Positions 12,564-27,500 of a DNA stretch of 64,000 nucleotides are shown in pieces. The first letter of the stretch is position 1, and each line of letters opens with the position of its first letter. A model generated the notes under the pieces. That model was not told the origin of the DNA. It saw only the letters and a list, made by a program, of their open reading frames with translations, and did not search any database. Source of the DNA: Patella vulgata (lineage: Eukaryota; Mollusca; Gastropoda; Patellidae); contig NC_065882.2 of the NCBI RefSeq assembly GCF_932274485.2, positions 80,874,767-80,938,766 of the forward strand, written 5' to 3'. The position numbers were made by a program, and so were the translations under genes.

Positions 12564-15500
12564 GGTTTAACATCCATTCTACACAAACTAGGTCATTTCG
12601 GGACTAACACATTGTTCAATTTTATTTCAATAATTAGCTTGCGCATCTTTAGCAGTGGGAGGGGTTACGATTCCCCAGTTGTACATGACAAGGAGTATAG
12701 TCGCCTGTCCAACCTCGCGTGGGTTTTCTCCGGGTCCTCCGGTTTCCTCCCACTGCTAAATACCCCTATGCACCGCGCACGGGAATTATTGAAATAAAAT
12801 TAAACCATATGTTAGTCCCAAAATGACCTAGTTTGTGTTGAGTGGACGTTAAACCCCATTTCTCTCTCTCTCTGTTACATGTATAAATATTAATGATCAT
12901 GTTTTATCTCCGTAGGAACCGATTGCAGCTGCTTTATTTGCCAATGGTTTGTATAAAGGTTTAAAGATGATATCAGTGGACACAGAAATATCTCAGATTC
13001 TACAACAAAATGCTGAGTAAGTTGGATTCTTTTCTTTATTGTGCCTTACATCATTTGAACACATAAAGGGGTAGGAGTGTAGGGTCAAACTGGCTTAGAC
13101 TCTCTGTTATTTTACAGGCTCTGTTATTTTGCAGACTCTGTTATTTTGCAGACTGTTATTTTACAGGCTGTTTTTTTGCTGACTCTGTTATTTTACAGAC
13201 ACTGTTATTTTGCAGAATGTTATTTTACAGACTCTGTTTTTTTAACCCCTTAGCTCCAAAAAAGGACTCCTTAGACTGTCCCAACCACCTTGTCACATGC
13301 ATAACAGTGGCGCATGCATGAACTAACAAATGTTCCTAATACATGTAGTTGAGACAGTCTAGGAAACATCAGTTTCAGACTGTTTTGGTCTGTATTAATA
13401 TAACACTTGTCTCTCACGTCTGCTTCAAGGAGCTGAGGTCGTCATTATTTACATTTTCCAAGTACTAAAAGCGTAAAAACTTTGTTATTTTAAAAATAGT
13501 GATATAAAGACAAAAGTAAAGTGGCATTTACACGATACAAACCAATCCGTACAAACCAATCCATATCGAACAACTGTTTAAAGGAGCTAAATCGCTAACA
13601 TGTGGGACCTAGAAATTCACAAAAGTGGGTCGCAACGCATATAATACTGTAATATGAATGTATATAAACTGATTTACATTTAATGGTTTCCGTTTTTACT
13701 CCAATTTCAAATCAGTTATGTTCGGCGAAATAAGTCAACAATCTCAATCGAGTGCAAATTTCTAGCGTCTAGTTATTCTAGTCTACATAACTCCATTTGA
13801 TTTGGTGCAATTTCAAATCAGTTATGTTCGGCGAAATAAGTCAGCAATCTCAATCGAGTGCAAATTTCTAGCGTCTAGTTATTCTAGTCTACATAACTCG
13901 ATTTGATTTGGTGCAATGTGTCTAGCCTCGTCCCTCGAGTCTTTCAATACAACTGGGGCTGAAGCGCATTATGGTACACGATTCGTGTACCAATGTTAAA
14001 AAAATTATTTTATCTTAAATATCGGATATCAGAAGCTCATCTTTTCCCAGTAAGTTTACATCATCAATGTTGATTTAAATTGACCAATTATTCGTGTTTT
14101 CGATGTCGAAGATTTTGGAGGATTTTGAGTTATTGACTTAGGTCCTTTAAAGTATACAATGGTTTTATCCGTTGTATGGCCACATTTGTTCCTTCTTAGT
14201 AACTGAATAAAATGGCACCAATAGACCCCAAGGTGACACTTTTAATCCCCATCGTCGTGTAGTTTTGATGCCGCAGTTTACACAAAGTCCATGCTTTGTA
14301 TACAGAGTTATTCGATATTCTTATTCAGTCGCGGATAGGTTTAGATCCATTTTAAAAGACATCAGAGCACTTGAAGTGATAGAAAACGACATTTTTTCTT
14401 GATGCCAAGTCAGATATTAACATCATACATCGTATGACATTGTCTAATGTAACGCAATTTGATTGGCTGTTACATCAGTTGGTCGGATGAGAATAGAACT
14501 GGTCCAATCCCTACAACAAGCTGTCCATCTGACCATTTGTCTGATGAGTTGGTCGGATGGAACCGTTGCATCTGACAGTTGTATGTTTTTTTTTTTATCA
14601 GTAAACGCTGCTTAAAAGTCATGGTTGAAGAGGTGGGAGGAGATTTTATTGTAAATAAACTGGAAATGATATGAGTGTTCATCAAAATGTCTTCTTTTTA
14701 CAAGGGGGTCACGTTCGCTAAAAGGGTATGACGCTGGCTCGCTAGCTGGGAGGTCAGGTGTTCAATCCCTGCATTGGCCGAAAAAGTTATTCCAGATTTT
14801 CCAGCGAGGTCCTGTGTACACATTGGCGTGTATATAAAAGATCCCTTGACAGTTGAAATTCGATATAAGAGTAGGACGTAGTGCCGCTGTCTGGGCAAAA
14901 TTTCCCTCATAGAACACTGTATGGCGTATGCCCGTCTTCATTGGCCGAGTTTGGAGCAGGACAGTAAACCTCATTTCATTTCATTTTTCTTTTATGCAAT
15001 CTGTGAGAGACAGGTCTGAACCCTATTTTTTTTTTTTTTTCCAGTGAATTTGAAAATCTTGCCATTGGTGTGTTAAATTCTTGTTATGAGAAAGATGAGA
15101 ATAAGGCGCAGGATTTATTGATACGAGAATTACCGAACTGGGGAGAGACGACGTGTGTTTTAATGGCCGTACAATCGGACAATAAAAGGTTTATATCTCA
15201 GACGGCCTGCCAGACATTACTCAATTCTATTTGGATGGGAAAATTATCGTCACATAATAGTATACTCAGGGTAGGTATTTTATTTAATTTATTGATAATA
15301 ACGCAGACGTAAATCATAACAGCGGCAATGAAAATGATAGGCGTGTGAGGGAATCTACCTGGTAAAGCCTGAATTTGTACCTGACTTGAAATGAAGGGGA
15401 TCACGGTGGCTAAGTGGGTAAGGTGCTGGCTTGCTAGCCTGAAGTCGGGTGTTTGATCCCTGCATTGGCCGAGAAAGTTCATCCAGATTTTCTGGCGTGG

Positions 15501-18500
15501 TTCCCCCTTGTCAGTGATGCAAGACGGAGGGCCTGACAAGGAAAGCTGTCTAGTCCTTCGGATGGGACGGAAAACCGAGATCCCCTGTACACATTGGCGT
15601 GCATGGAAAAGATCCCTTGACAGTTGGAATTCGATAAGAGTAGGCCGTAGTGTTGCTGTTCAAGGAAAATTTCCCTCATAGCACACTGTATGGCGTATTC
15701 CCGTCTTCATTAGCCCTGTTCGGAGCAGAACAGTAGGATGTTTTACAGGCTTATTTATCGAACATATTTTTGATGGTATAGTATACGGTAATCAAATTTG
15801 AAACTGCGGATTAAAAACAGCAAAATTATTTAAAAACTACAAAATTATTAAAAACAATAAAATTATTTAAATTAAAAACAACAAAAGTATTTAAAAAGAA
15901 CAAATTGATTAAAAACACCAAACTTATATAAATACACGAAATTTTTTAGAAACTTTCAAATTTAGAAACTTCCAAATTATATAAAAACAACACAATTATA
16001 TATAAAAAAAATCACCACTACCAAAATTATTTAAAAACACCCAAATTATTTATAAAAGACCTAAGTATCCTGACTATTTCTATCAATGAAATATTTATAT
16101 TTAAATAAAAGATTATTTTACAAACTGAGGATATTGTTTACATGTTTGAATTTTTTTTGTTTATTTCAGATTTTACCCAGCATTGTTTTATTTCCATTGA
16201 TATTTTTTCTCGTCAAGTTTAAAGATGATGAAAACCGACATAATTCAGAAATGGTTTGTGATTTTAATCGTTATTATACATGAGTAGATAAAGATGAGCG
16301 ATTCATCCAGTTATCCCAATTTGTAGTAACTAGTTTCGTTCATCTTGAACTGGGGGGTTGGATGGCCGAATGGTTAGCGCGTGCGCGCAGTATCATACGG
16401 CCTGAGTCAACTGGCGTGGTTTTCGATTCCCCGGTTGTCCGTGACAAGGAGTAGGGTTGCCTGTTCAACCTCGTGAGTTTTCCTCCCACTGCTGTAGACC
16501 CCTACGAGCAAGCGAATTATTGAAATAAAATCGAACCATATGTTAGTCTCTCTTTCATATTGAATTCTTGAGACTCAATTGGTGGGGTTTAGAGTAAAGA
16601 TCTTTACGACATTGGTAAACTTCGACCATTTATAACGTCAAATATCGCTAAAATGTTAACTAACGCTTTCGTTCTCTCCAAACTAGATTACTGCAATTCG
16701 CTTCTATACCAATTACCAGCATCAGATATAAACAGACTCCAGAAAATTCAGAACAAAGCTGCACGTATCGTTTCTCTAACTAAACAATCTGAACACATTA
16801 CTCCAGTACTCCAAAATCTTCATTGGCTACCAGTTTATCAACGAATTAATTTTAAGATCGGTCTTTTAACTTTTAATTGTCTAAATAATAACTGTTCCCC
16901 ACAATATCTTAATGAACTTTTAACCCCGTATAAACCAAGCAGGAACCTACGCTCTGCTGATAAAAACTTACTTCATGTTCCTACAGTAAAAACTAAAACT
17001 GGTGAACGGGCTTTTGTTTACGCCTCTGCTAACGTGTGGAATGAATTACCTAGACATGTAAAAGACTCTACTAACGTTGCTGTTTTTAAAAAAAATCTTA
17101 AAACCAAACTTTTTAAACGTGCTTTTAAACTATGAACATGTTGACATTTTAATGTTTTAGAACTATTAGTTTTATATTATATGTAATATTTTAATTGTGA
17201 AAAGCGCTATACAGCTGTTAGCTGTTAGCTGGAGCACTCAGCGCTATACAAAAAAAAAAAAAAAAAAAAAAAATGATTATTATTATTATAAGTCACTCAT
17301 CTACAGTCATAAAAAAAGTATTGAAACTGTATTCGATCTAAGGAGCCATGGTCACTCAGTGAATAGGACTTTGGCTAGCATGTCCGGGCTTCGACCCCAG
17401 TTTTGAAAGTTCATCAGGATTTTCCAGCATATTTCCCCCTTGTCAGTGGTGCAGGACAAAGGGCTTGGCAAGGGACAATGTATAGTCGTTCGAATGGAGC
17501 AAAAAACAGAGGTCCCGTAACATATTGGTGTACACATAAAGAGCACTTAATTTTTTATATATGCCCACATTGGAATGTGGTCAGATATTGTCGACGGCCT
17601 GCCTGTTGGTTCAGCATCCTACATAGCACACTGTATAGGGTATGCCAGTCTTCAGTATCCCAGTCGGATTAGAATAGTAGGACGTTAAACCTCATTTCAT
17701 TTCGTTTCTATTCAGTCTTGGGTAAGACGCTGGCTTGCTAGCCTGGAGGTCGGGTGTTCGATCCCTGCATTGCCCGAGAAAGTTCATCCAGATTTTCCTG
17801 CGTGGTTCGCCCTTGTCAGTGATGCGGGAAAGAGGGCCTGACAAGAACAGCTGTCTAGTCGTTCAGATGGGACGAAAAGCCAAGGTCCCGTGTACACATG
17901 GGCATGTACGTAAAAGATCCCTTGACAGTTAGAATTTGATATAAGAGTAGGCGATAGTGCCGCTGTCCGGGCAAAATTTCCCTTATAGTACATTGTATGG
18001 CGTATGACTGTCTTCATTAGCCAAGTCGGAGCAGAACAGAAGGATGTTAAACCCCATTTCATTTCATTTCGTTTTTATTCAGTCTATTATAATGAAATCA
18101 CATTAATTATTCAAAACTGAAAACTGTATGCAATGCTCTGTCTTTGTCTATTTCGACTCTCTCTGTCCGTCCACAAATCTTATACACAGGTCAGGGTTTT
18201 TGAGATTTTTATATCAAACTTGCTAGGATTTTTTTGACTACTTCTAAAAAAAACAAAACATATCAGAATTATTAGTTGTGAAACCTTATACAGCTGTCTA
18301 GTCGTCCGGATGTGACGAAAAACTGAGGACCCGCGATACATTACCGTGCATGTAATAGATCCCTTGACAATTGAAATTCGATATAAGAGTAGGCCATAAT
18401 GCCGCTTCCTGGGCAACATTTCACTCAGGTAACTGTATGGCGTATGTCCTGCTTCATTAGGCCAGTAGGAGCAAAACATTAGGACGTTAAACCCCATATC

Positions 18501-21500
18501 ATTTCATTTCGCGAAACCTTATATATGCTCAACATGTACATGAGAGTTTAAAAGTTGACCATCAATTCTACTGGTGGGGATATATATGTTTATTGCCTGC
18601 CAACCTATGTTTAAGTTTGATCAATATTATTTGTGGTTAACAAGATTACAGAATTGATAAAAAAACAAGTTACGAATAAAATAAATCATGTTTACTTGTA
18701 GAAGATTGGTGATACTGAATATGATCCAAGTGTAAGTCAGATGTAAGTTATCGTTTATTTTCAAACACAGATCCTATTTCATTTCGTTTTTTATAGTTCA
18801 AAATTTCTTTTTACTTGTCTTTACTACACTAGGATCTGGAAGAGTTGTTATCATTGAAGTGTTCTGCATGGTGTGAGAGATTAGCCAATGAAACGGTCTG
18901 TTACGACAAGCTTTAGGCATGTTTTGCATGGAACTGTGGGTAATCCACTAAGAACATCAATGCTGATTGGTTAATCAAATGTCTGATGTCATAGGGTCAA
19001 AAGCCGCTCATATGACCTTTGATGCAACCTATCGCTACAACCGGCCAGATCTTCATGTAGTGTAGGCTATCGAAAGTATAAAAAAACGAAACGAAATAAA
19101 GATCTGTATTTTAATCAGACCGAGTTGTAAAAGCAGGGCTTTTGTTTCCGAGCTTGTATGTGACAATTAGTAGGGTTGCCTGTTCAACCTCGTGGGTTCT
19201 CCGGTTTCCTCCCACTGCTAAAAATACCCTTACATGCAGGCGAGTTACTGAAATGACAAAGTTTGTGACGAGTGGGCGTTAAACCCCATTTCTCTCTCCA
19301 TTTATTTACAAATCATGACAAAGGATGAGGTGTTATTACCGTTACCTAGGAAGTTATAGAAATGTGCAGGTACTAAATTATGAGAAAGGGTGAGATCTTA
19401 TTACTGGTACCTAGAAAGTTATAGAAATGTACAGGTACTAAATTATGAGAAAGGGTGAGATCTTATTACTGGTACCTAGAAAGTTATAGAAATGTACTGG
19501 TACTAAATTATAAGAAAGGGTGAGATCTTATTACTGGTACCTAAAAAGTTATAGAAATGTACAGGTACTAAATTATGAGAAAGCGTGAGGTCTTCTTACT
19601 GGTACCTAGAAAGTTATAGAAATGTACAGGTACTAAATTATGAGAAAGCGTGAGGTCTTCTTACCGGTAACTAGAAAATTATAGAAATGTACAGGTACTA
19701 AATTGCAGGGAAAATAAACGACTGGCTTACTAAATGAACACTTAAGATATACTAATCAACTATTGTGTTTATTTTACAGAGACGATAAGAGAAATCAGAA
19801 TCAAGCACGAGCAAGAAATTGTTCGAAATTAAAACAGTTTTACCTCGCTCCTGCCGTTATATTTTACCTCAACGTTGTAAGTTTGATTTTCATTTAATTT
19901 CTATTTTCTATGTTCGCTCACATGTGAGCTGCTCCCACGAAACCAGACTTTTGGTCATTTTTATAAAAATAGAGCTGGCAGCATATTTGAATAGTCCACA
20001 GCCTAAGCTTTTCAAAAATACAATTCTTTTCATCTGGAGTTGAGTTTGACTCATTTATAGCAAAAAGAAGGCATATAGTTTATGCTTTTGTGAACGTAGT
20101 ACAAAATGAAGTTGTGCGACAAGCGCCTGGTTTCGTGGGAGCAGGTCGCATATATTCTTTTTATTTTTATAATGTAGAGTTCATGTATACCCTCACATTT
20201 TGGTGGTTGGATGGCCGAATGGATAGCACGTGCACGCTGTATCATAAGGCCTGTCATTGAGTCAACTGGCGGGGTTTCGATTCCTCGGTTGTACGTGACA
20301 AGGAGTAGAGTCGCCTATCCAACCTCGTGGGTTTTTTCCGGGTCCTTCGGTTTCCTCCCACTGCTAAAGACACCTATGCGCAAGCGAATTATGGAAATAA
20401 AATTAAACCATATGTTAGTCCCGAAATGACCTAGTTTGTGTCGAGTGGACGTTAAACCCCATTTCTCTCTCTCTCTCTTGTCATTGAGTCAACTGGTGTG
20501 GTTTTGATTCTTCCCCGGTTGTATGCAACAAGGAATAGGTTCGCCTGTCCAACCTCGTGGGTTTTTTTCTGGGTCCTCCGGTTTCCTCCCACTGCTAAAG
20601 ACCCTACCCTACGCGCAAGTGAATTATTGAAATGAAATTGAACCATGTGTTAGTCTCGAAATGACCTAGTTTGTGTCGAGTGGAGGTTAAACCCCATTTC
20701 TCTCTCTCTCTCGTCAGTGATGCAGGACAGAGGGCCTGACAAGGACAGCTGTCTAGTCCTTCGGATGAGACGAAAAACCGAGGTCCCGTGTATACATTGG
20801 AATGCACGTAAAAGATCCCTTGGCAGTTGGAATTCGATATAAGAGTAGGCGATAGTGCCGCTGCCTGGGCAAAATTTCCGTCATAGCACACTGTATGGCG
20901 TATGCCCGTCTTCATTAGCCCAGGTTAGGAGCAGAACAGTAGGACGTTAAACCCCATTTCATTTCATTTCATTTTCTCTCTCTCTCTCTGTTTCGATGTT
21001 TAATTTGTAATGATATTTTATATATTTGTTTTGTTTCAGTTTACGTACCTGGTGTTTTTATATATTTGTAATGATATTTTATATGTTTGTTTTGTTTCAG
21101 TTTACGTACCTGGTGTTTTTATATATTTGTAATGATATTTTATATGTTTGTTTTGTTTCAGTTTACGTACCTGGTGTTTTTATATATTTGTAATGATATT
21201 TTATATATTTATTTTGTTTCAGTTTACGTACCTGGTGTTTTTATATATTTGTAATGATATTTTATATGTTTGTTTTGTTTCAGTTTACATACCTGGTGTT
21301 TTTATATATTTGTAATGATATTTTATATGTTTGTTTTGTTTCAGTTTACGTACCTGGTGTTTTTATATATTTGTAATGATATTTTATATGTTTGTTTTGT
21401 TTCAGTTTACGTACCTGGTGTTTTTATATATTTGTAATGATATTTTATATATTTGTTTTGTTTCAGTTTACGTACCTGGTGTTTTTATATATTTGTAATG

Positions 21501-24500
21501 ATATTTTATATGTTTGTTTTGTTTCAGTTTACGTACCTGGTGTTTTTATATATTTGTAATGATATTTTATATGTTTGTTTTGTTTCAGTTTACGTACCTG
21601 GTGTTTTTATATATTTGTAATGATATTTTATATGTTTGTTTTGTTTCAGTTTACGTACCTGGTGTTTTTATATATTTGTAATGATATTTTATATATTTTT
21701 TTTGTTTCAGTTTACGTACCTGGTGTTTTTATGTTTGTACAGTTATCATATTCTAATTAGTTTTAACCGACAGTTCACCATTATCGAAGGAATTATCTGT
21801 GGATGGGTCGTCACCATATTCGTCGAGGAAATGAGACAGGTATGTTAATTTCATCATTGAGTTTATTCATGAGAGGGGGGGTTGGAATGGCCGAATGGTT
21901 AGCACGTGTGTGCTGTATCATAAGGTCTGTCATTGAGTCAACTGGCGTGGTTTCGAATCCCTGGTTGTACGTGAGAGGTAGTAGGGTCGCCTGTTCAACC
22001 TTGTGGGTTTTCTCCGGGTCCTCCAGTTTCCTCCCACTGCTAAAGACCCCTACACGCAAGCGAATTATTGAAATAAAATTAAACCATATATTAGTCCCGA
22101 AATGACATAGTTTGTGTCGAGTGGACGTTAAACCCCATTTCTCTCTCTCTCTTATTCATGAGTTATCTGTCATTGAGTGGAGGGGGAGGGGGTGGATGGC
22201 CGAATGATTATGAGTTCTGTCATTGAGTCAAGTGGTATGGTTTCAATTCCCTGCTTGTACTTGACTAGAAGTAGGGTCAGTCGCCTGTCTATCCTTGTGC
22301 GTCATCCTGTTTCCTATTAGTGCGAAACCAAATTATTGAAATAAAATTGAAACATATGTTTCTCCCGAAATGTCCTGGTATGTGTTAAACCCTGTTACTC
22401 TATTTCTGCGAAAGGGTTGTTACAATATTTGTTGAGGTAAAGGTGCCCAGTATGTCAAACAAATCATCAATTTTGCTCATTAAACTTTGAATAAACAGCA
22501 TTTTGTAAGAACAGCATTTAGTAAGAACAGCATTTAGTAAAAAAAAAGCATTTTGTAAGAACAGCATTTGAAAATAAAATCCACAGATCGATGTAAAACA
22601 ATTATTGTATTTTAACCTGGGTATCATTGAAGTTTACAAGAGAAAGCAAACACCGCTACCTGGGTATCATTTAATTTTGTGTATCTACCACTAATTTCTT
22701 TCTCGATTGTCTGATATCAAATCTTTGTTTAAAAATTCATAAAAATTGTTTAAAAGTCGTTTAAAATTACCCAAAAAACCCATGTGCAAGCAAATTTTTC
22801 AAATAAAAATGTACCATATGTTAGTCCAGAAATGACCCAGTTTCAGTCATGTAGTTTTTAAACCCTGTTTCTCTCTCTAGTTTATTTCACAGTTCATATC
22901 TTCCTTTCTTAATTTTTATGCTTTACAAATTTTGTGTAAAAAATTTCAAATCAATTTGTGCGCTATTAATAAAAAACATGTTCTTTTTTTTTTGTCAGTG
23001 TTCTTTCCGGATTGCACACACGATAAAAAAACTGTCTGCTTTTGTTTAACCTATTTGATTGATTTTTTTATATTTTTTTAAACAATATTTTTATTCAGGA
23101 TGTCTGAATGGGATTGGGGATCAGGCTTGGCCTATGTAAACCTCCCCTCCCGTGATTGTATAATCCAATCAAATTGGGTTGATTTATGAGAGTGAATTGA
23201 CCATGCCATAGCATATTCAATCCCGTTCATTTGAAAAGGAAAAATTATTGGCTGTGTTCCTGTATATAATAAGTGGGGGGCTGGATGGCCGACAAAAGGT
23301 TATCACGTGCGAGCTGTATCAATCATAAGGTCAGTCATTGAGTCAACTGGCGTGGTTTCGATTACCCGGTTGTACGTGACAAGGAGTAGGTTTGCCTGTC
23401 TAACCTCGTGGGTTTTCTCTGGGTCCTCTGGTTTCCTTCCACTGCTAAAGACCCCTACACGCAAGCAAAAATTATGGAAATAAGATTAAAAACCATATGT
23501 TAGTCCTGAAATGACCTAATTTGTCTCGAGTGGACGTTAAACCCTGTCTCTCTCTCTTTTTTATAGCATCTGCAGAAGAGGTCGGATGTCGACAAAATTT
23601 ATTGTATCTTTGTAAATAAGGAAAGGAATTGAAACGTTTTTGGACAGATATTTCTTTCAGAGATGCAACTTTCACAATATTTTAGTTTACAAGATATAGC
23701 CAACACTATAACCCAGGTATCATTTAATCTTGTGTATCTAGCACTAATTTCTTTCACATTCGTTTAATACCAAATCTTTGTTTAAAAATTCATAAAAATT
23801 GTTTAAAATCACCAAAAATTATCTAATTTGTACTTGTGTCCCGTTAAAAGCAGACTGTTCAATTTTGAAAATGAGTGTCCAATTTGCAAGTGTTTAAATA
23901 TCTCGATCCCTGTTAAAAAATAAACAACCCAATTGATTATTGATGTGTAATGATTAAGTGGTCTCGGAAATTTAATACTTGTAAATTGAACATTCATTAT
24001 CAAAATTAATCAGTCAGCTTTAAACTGGACACAAGTACAAATTAAATGATTTGGGGTGATTTTAAATGATTTTTACAAATTTTTCAACAAAGATTTGATA
24101 TTGAATGAATGTGAAAGAAAATAGTTGTAAATATACAAGATTAAATGACACCTGGGTTACAGTGAAAATATCTCAAATAACACCTAGATATTTTAGCCAA
24201 CATAATTTCATTTTGTTTTTTGAGAATTTTCACCATTTTGTCTGTTCGTAGGTTTTAAACTCGAAAGAAACAGTAAGTGGTGAAACAGGTTATTTTAATT
24301 CATGACTTCTTGTAGTCTAGGTCACTGCATACTAATGTCTTGGAGCATCCTGGGCAAAATTCTCCCCTAGTAATTTTGCACTGATACCCAAATTGACCCA
24401 ATTATTGTTATATAAGGTTCATATCCTAGGAGTTTTCTTCTATTCGTGTACAAGGATACTTTGGATCAGGGACTTAGCTGAAAGTTGAATCAGCCATCTT

Positions 24501-27500
24501 GGAATTCTGACATATTAAAAATTGAAATCGGTCACAAGCGATGAAAAGTTGTCCAAGAAACCAGAATACCCAATCTGATTAGAATACAGATCTATATTCT
24601 GTTTGTTTTTTTTTTTTTTAATACTTTCGATGGCTACATGAAGATCTGACCAGTTGTAGCGATAGGTCGCTTCAAAGGTTCTACCAGCGGCTTTTGACCC
24701 TATGACATCAGACATTTGATTAACCAATCAGCATTGATGTTCCTAGTAGATTACCCACAGTTCCGTGCAAAACACGCATAAAGATCTGTGTTTTACTCAG
24801 ATTGAGTGAAACCTTGGGCATTTTTGGAAGAGCGTGGCCCCAAAGAAGAACTAGAACAACACGTTGAGTAGCCCTTTGAGCTCATTTCCTGATCCCAATA
24901 TTTAAGAGCTGTCAGAAATACAGATATAGTATTTTATGCGTAATAAGTATTCAAAAAAAAAAATGTTCATAAAATGAAAGACAAAATCAAGTTAAATGTA
25001 CATTATACAAGAGCTTAATCTACCTATTGCAGGGCTATCTTTAGGCCTGAAATGTTGTCTAAATTATTAATTAGACATTAATTAGAGATTAGACATTAAT
25101 ATCTTATATACTTATATGAGCAAGATTAATTCACATAGGTCTACCATAGATCACTTTCTAATATCACAAAATCTTCATGAACATATTGTTAAATACGAAT
25201 CAATTGATGAGGGTGATAACCTTTCTGATCATAACCCTGTTAAAGTGACTCTTAAAATTCCAATTGAATATTATGACCGGTCTGCTTTAAATGATAATCT
25301 CGGTGGTCCAACTCTGAGATGGCATGACGCAAAATCAGGTCAATTAAATCAATATAAAACCACCCTAGATCTACTTTTATCAGATATTACCGTTCCCATA
25401 TAAGCTTTACACTGTAAAGATTACTCCTGTTCGACCCATGATAAAGCATTAGAACAATATTTTAATGAATTAGTTATTGCAAGTATTGTAGCTGGTCAAT
25501 TGTGCATACCCTGTTCAAATATTCGCACTAAAACTTCAATAATTCCAGGCTGGAATGATGAAGTAGAAGAATACCGAAACACCGCTATATTCTGGCACAA
25601 TATCTGGAGAGAAAATAACTCTCCAAAATCAGGCCATCTGGCTGAGATCAGAAGACGAACGCGGGCAAAATATCATTATGCTTTAAGATATATCCAAAAA
25701 AATAAAGACAAAATATGTGCAAATAAGCTAGCAGAAAACTTACTAAATAACAAAACAAGAAATTTCTGGCAGTCTATTAAAAAGATCAGTGGTTCATGTA
25801 AGTCAATTCCAAACAATGTTGACGGCCAAATTGGATCCGAAAATATCAGTAATGTATTTGTCAATAAATATAAAGATTTATTTAATAATGTATCCTTCAA
25901 TATCAACGATATACATGAATTAAATGTTAATATACAAAAAGATATTTACGACAAATGTAAATCGGGTTCATGTTCTCATAACCATTCTATCAAAATTGAT
26001 GAGGTTTTGAAAGCCGTAAAAACATCTAAAACTTAATAAAAAGGATGGATGCCTGGGCCAATCAACTGATCATTTGAAGAATGGTAGTAATCTATATTTT
26101 GTTCACCTATCACTTATGCTAACTTCCTTGTTATATCATGGTTATATACCCGAAAACTTTGTATTGTCTACAATTATATCTATTCCCAAAAACAGGAAAC
26201 GATCACTAAATGATTCTGAAAACTATCGTGGAATTACTTTAAGCAGCATTATCAGTAAATTATTTGACTGGATCTTACTGATCCGTCATCAAGATGTTTT
26301 CCTTAGTTCAGATCTGCAGTATGGTTTTAAACCAGGTCACTCCACAAGTCACTGTTCTTTGACAATAGATGAGACAATCCGGTATTATAATGAAAATAAC
26401 TCAGACATTTATGTGTGCCTAATGGGCGCTAGTAAGGCTTTTGATCGTGTCAGTTATATCAAGCTGTTTAGATTGTTGAAATCGAGGGGTTTGTGCTCCC
26501 TCACTATTAGATTTCTCCTTCGCATGTATGTTAACCAAGAAATTCTAATAAGGTGGGGTAATTATACAACTAAAACTTTTAATGTAACTAATGGAGTAAA
26601 ACAAGGAGGCGTTTTATCACCTATCCTATTTACTGTTTATTTAGACGAATTGCTCGTTCGATGCAAAAATAGCAAATTCGGTTGTTCTATCGGCAATGTA
26701 TATGTTGGAGCTATTGTGTATGCTGACGATGTCACTTTCGTAGCTCCAAGTAGACAGTCTCTGATTATGCTGCTATCCATAGCAAATGACTACTCTAAAG
26801 AATACAGTTTAAAATATAACCCTGATAAGAGTAAATTACTTATGTTTCCTTCAAATGGCAAATCTATCACTTGTAAAGATATTTATATCGATGGTCAAAA
26901 GGTGCAGAATATTAACACTGAACCTCATCTAGGTAATATTCTATGTTGTAAATTAAAAGATAATTTTATTGATAAATGTGTTAGAAATTTTTTAACTAAA
27001 GTAAATGTAACTCTCAAGAATTTTCATTTTGTTCAGAGCTCTATCAAGTAAGATTTGTTTAAGACATACTGCATGGCTTTATATGGATGTCCTTTATGGG
27101 TCATAACGCACAAATCAATAGGGAGATTTTATTGTGCTTGGCGTAAGAGTGTCAGGAGGCTGCTCAATTTACCAAATCGCACCCATAATGCCTTACTACA
27201 TTTAATTTGCAATGATTTTACAATAGAAGCTCAGCTTCAAAAACAATGTATGAAATTTATCAGCAGTATATTAAAAAGTAAATATGAATGCACGCACATC
27301 TGTGCTCTGCATGCTCTGCATGGAAGTAAATCCACTATTTGTAATAATATTAACTATATATGTTACAAATATAATGTTAATAAATATAATATTAGCAACA
27401 TGAATGTAAATGATATACTAAAAACGATTAATAAATATGACACTGAACATAATAGTGTAAATGATGTATTGGTAGCTAATAGAATAAGAGACTTTATTTT

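Noticed and set aside
15479-15679. Recurrent frame with MREIxxxxxxYxLLLYRI and [20 protein letters not shown]
   Set aside because: Minus-strand translation of SINE-B.
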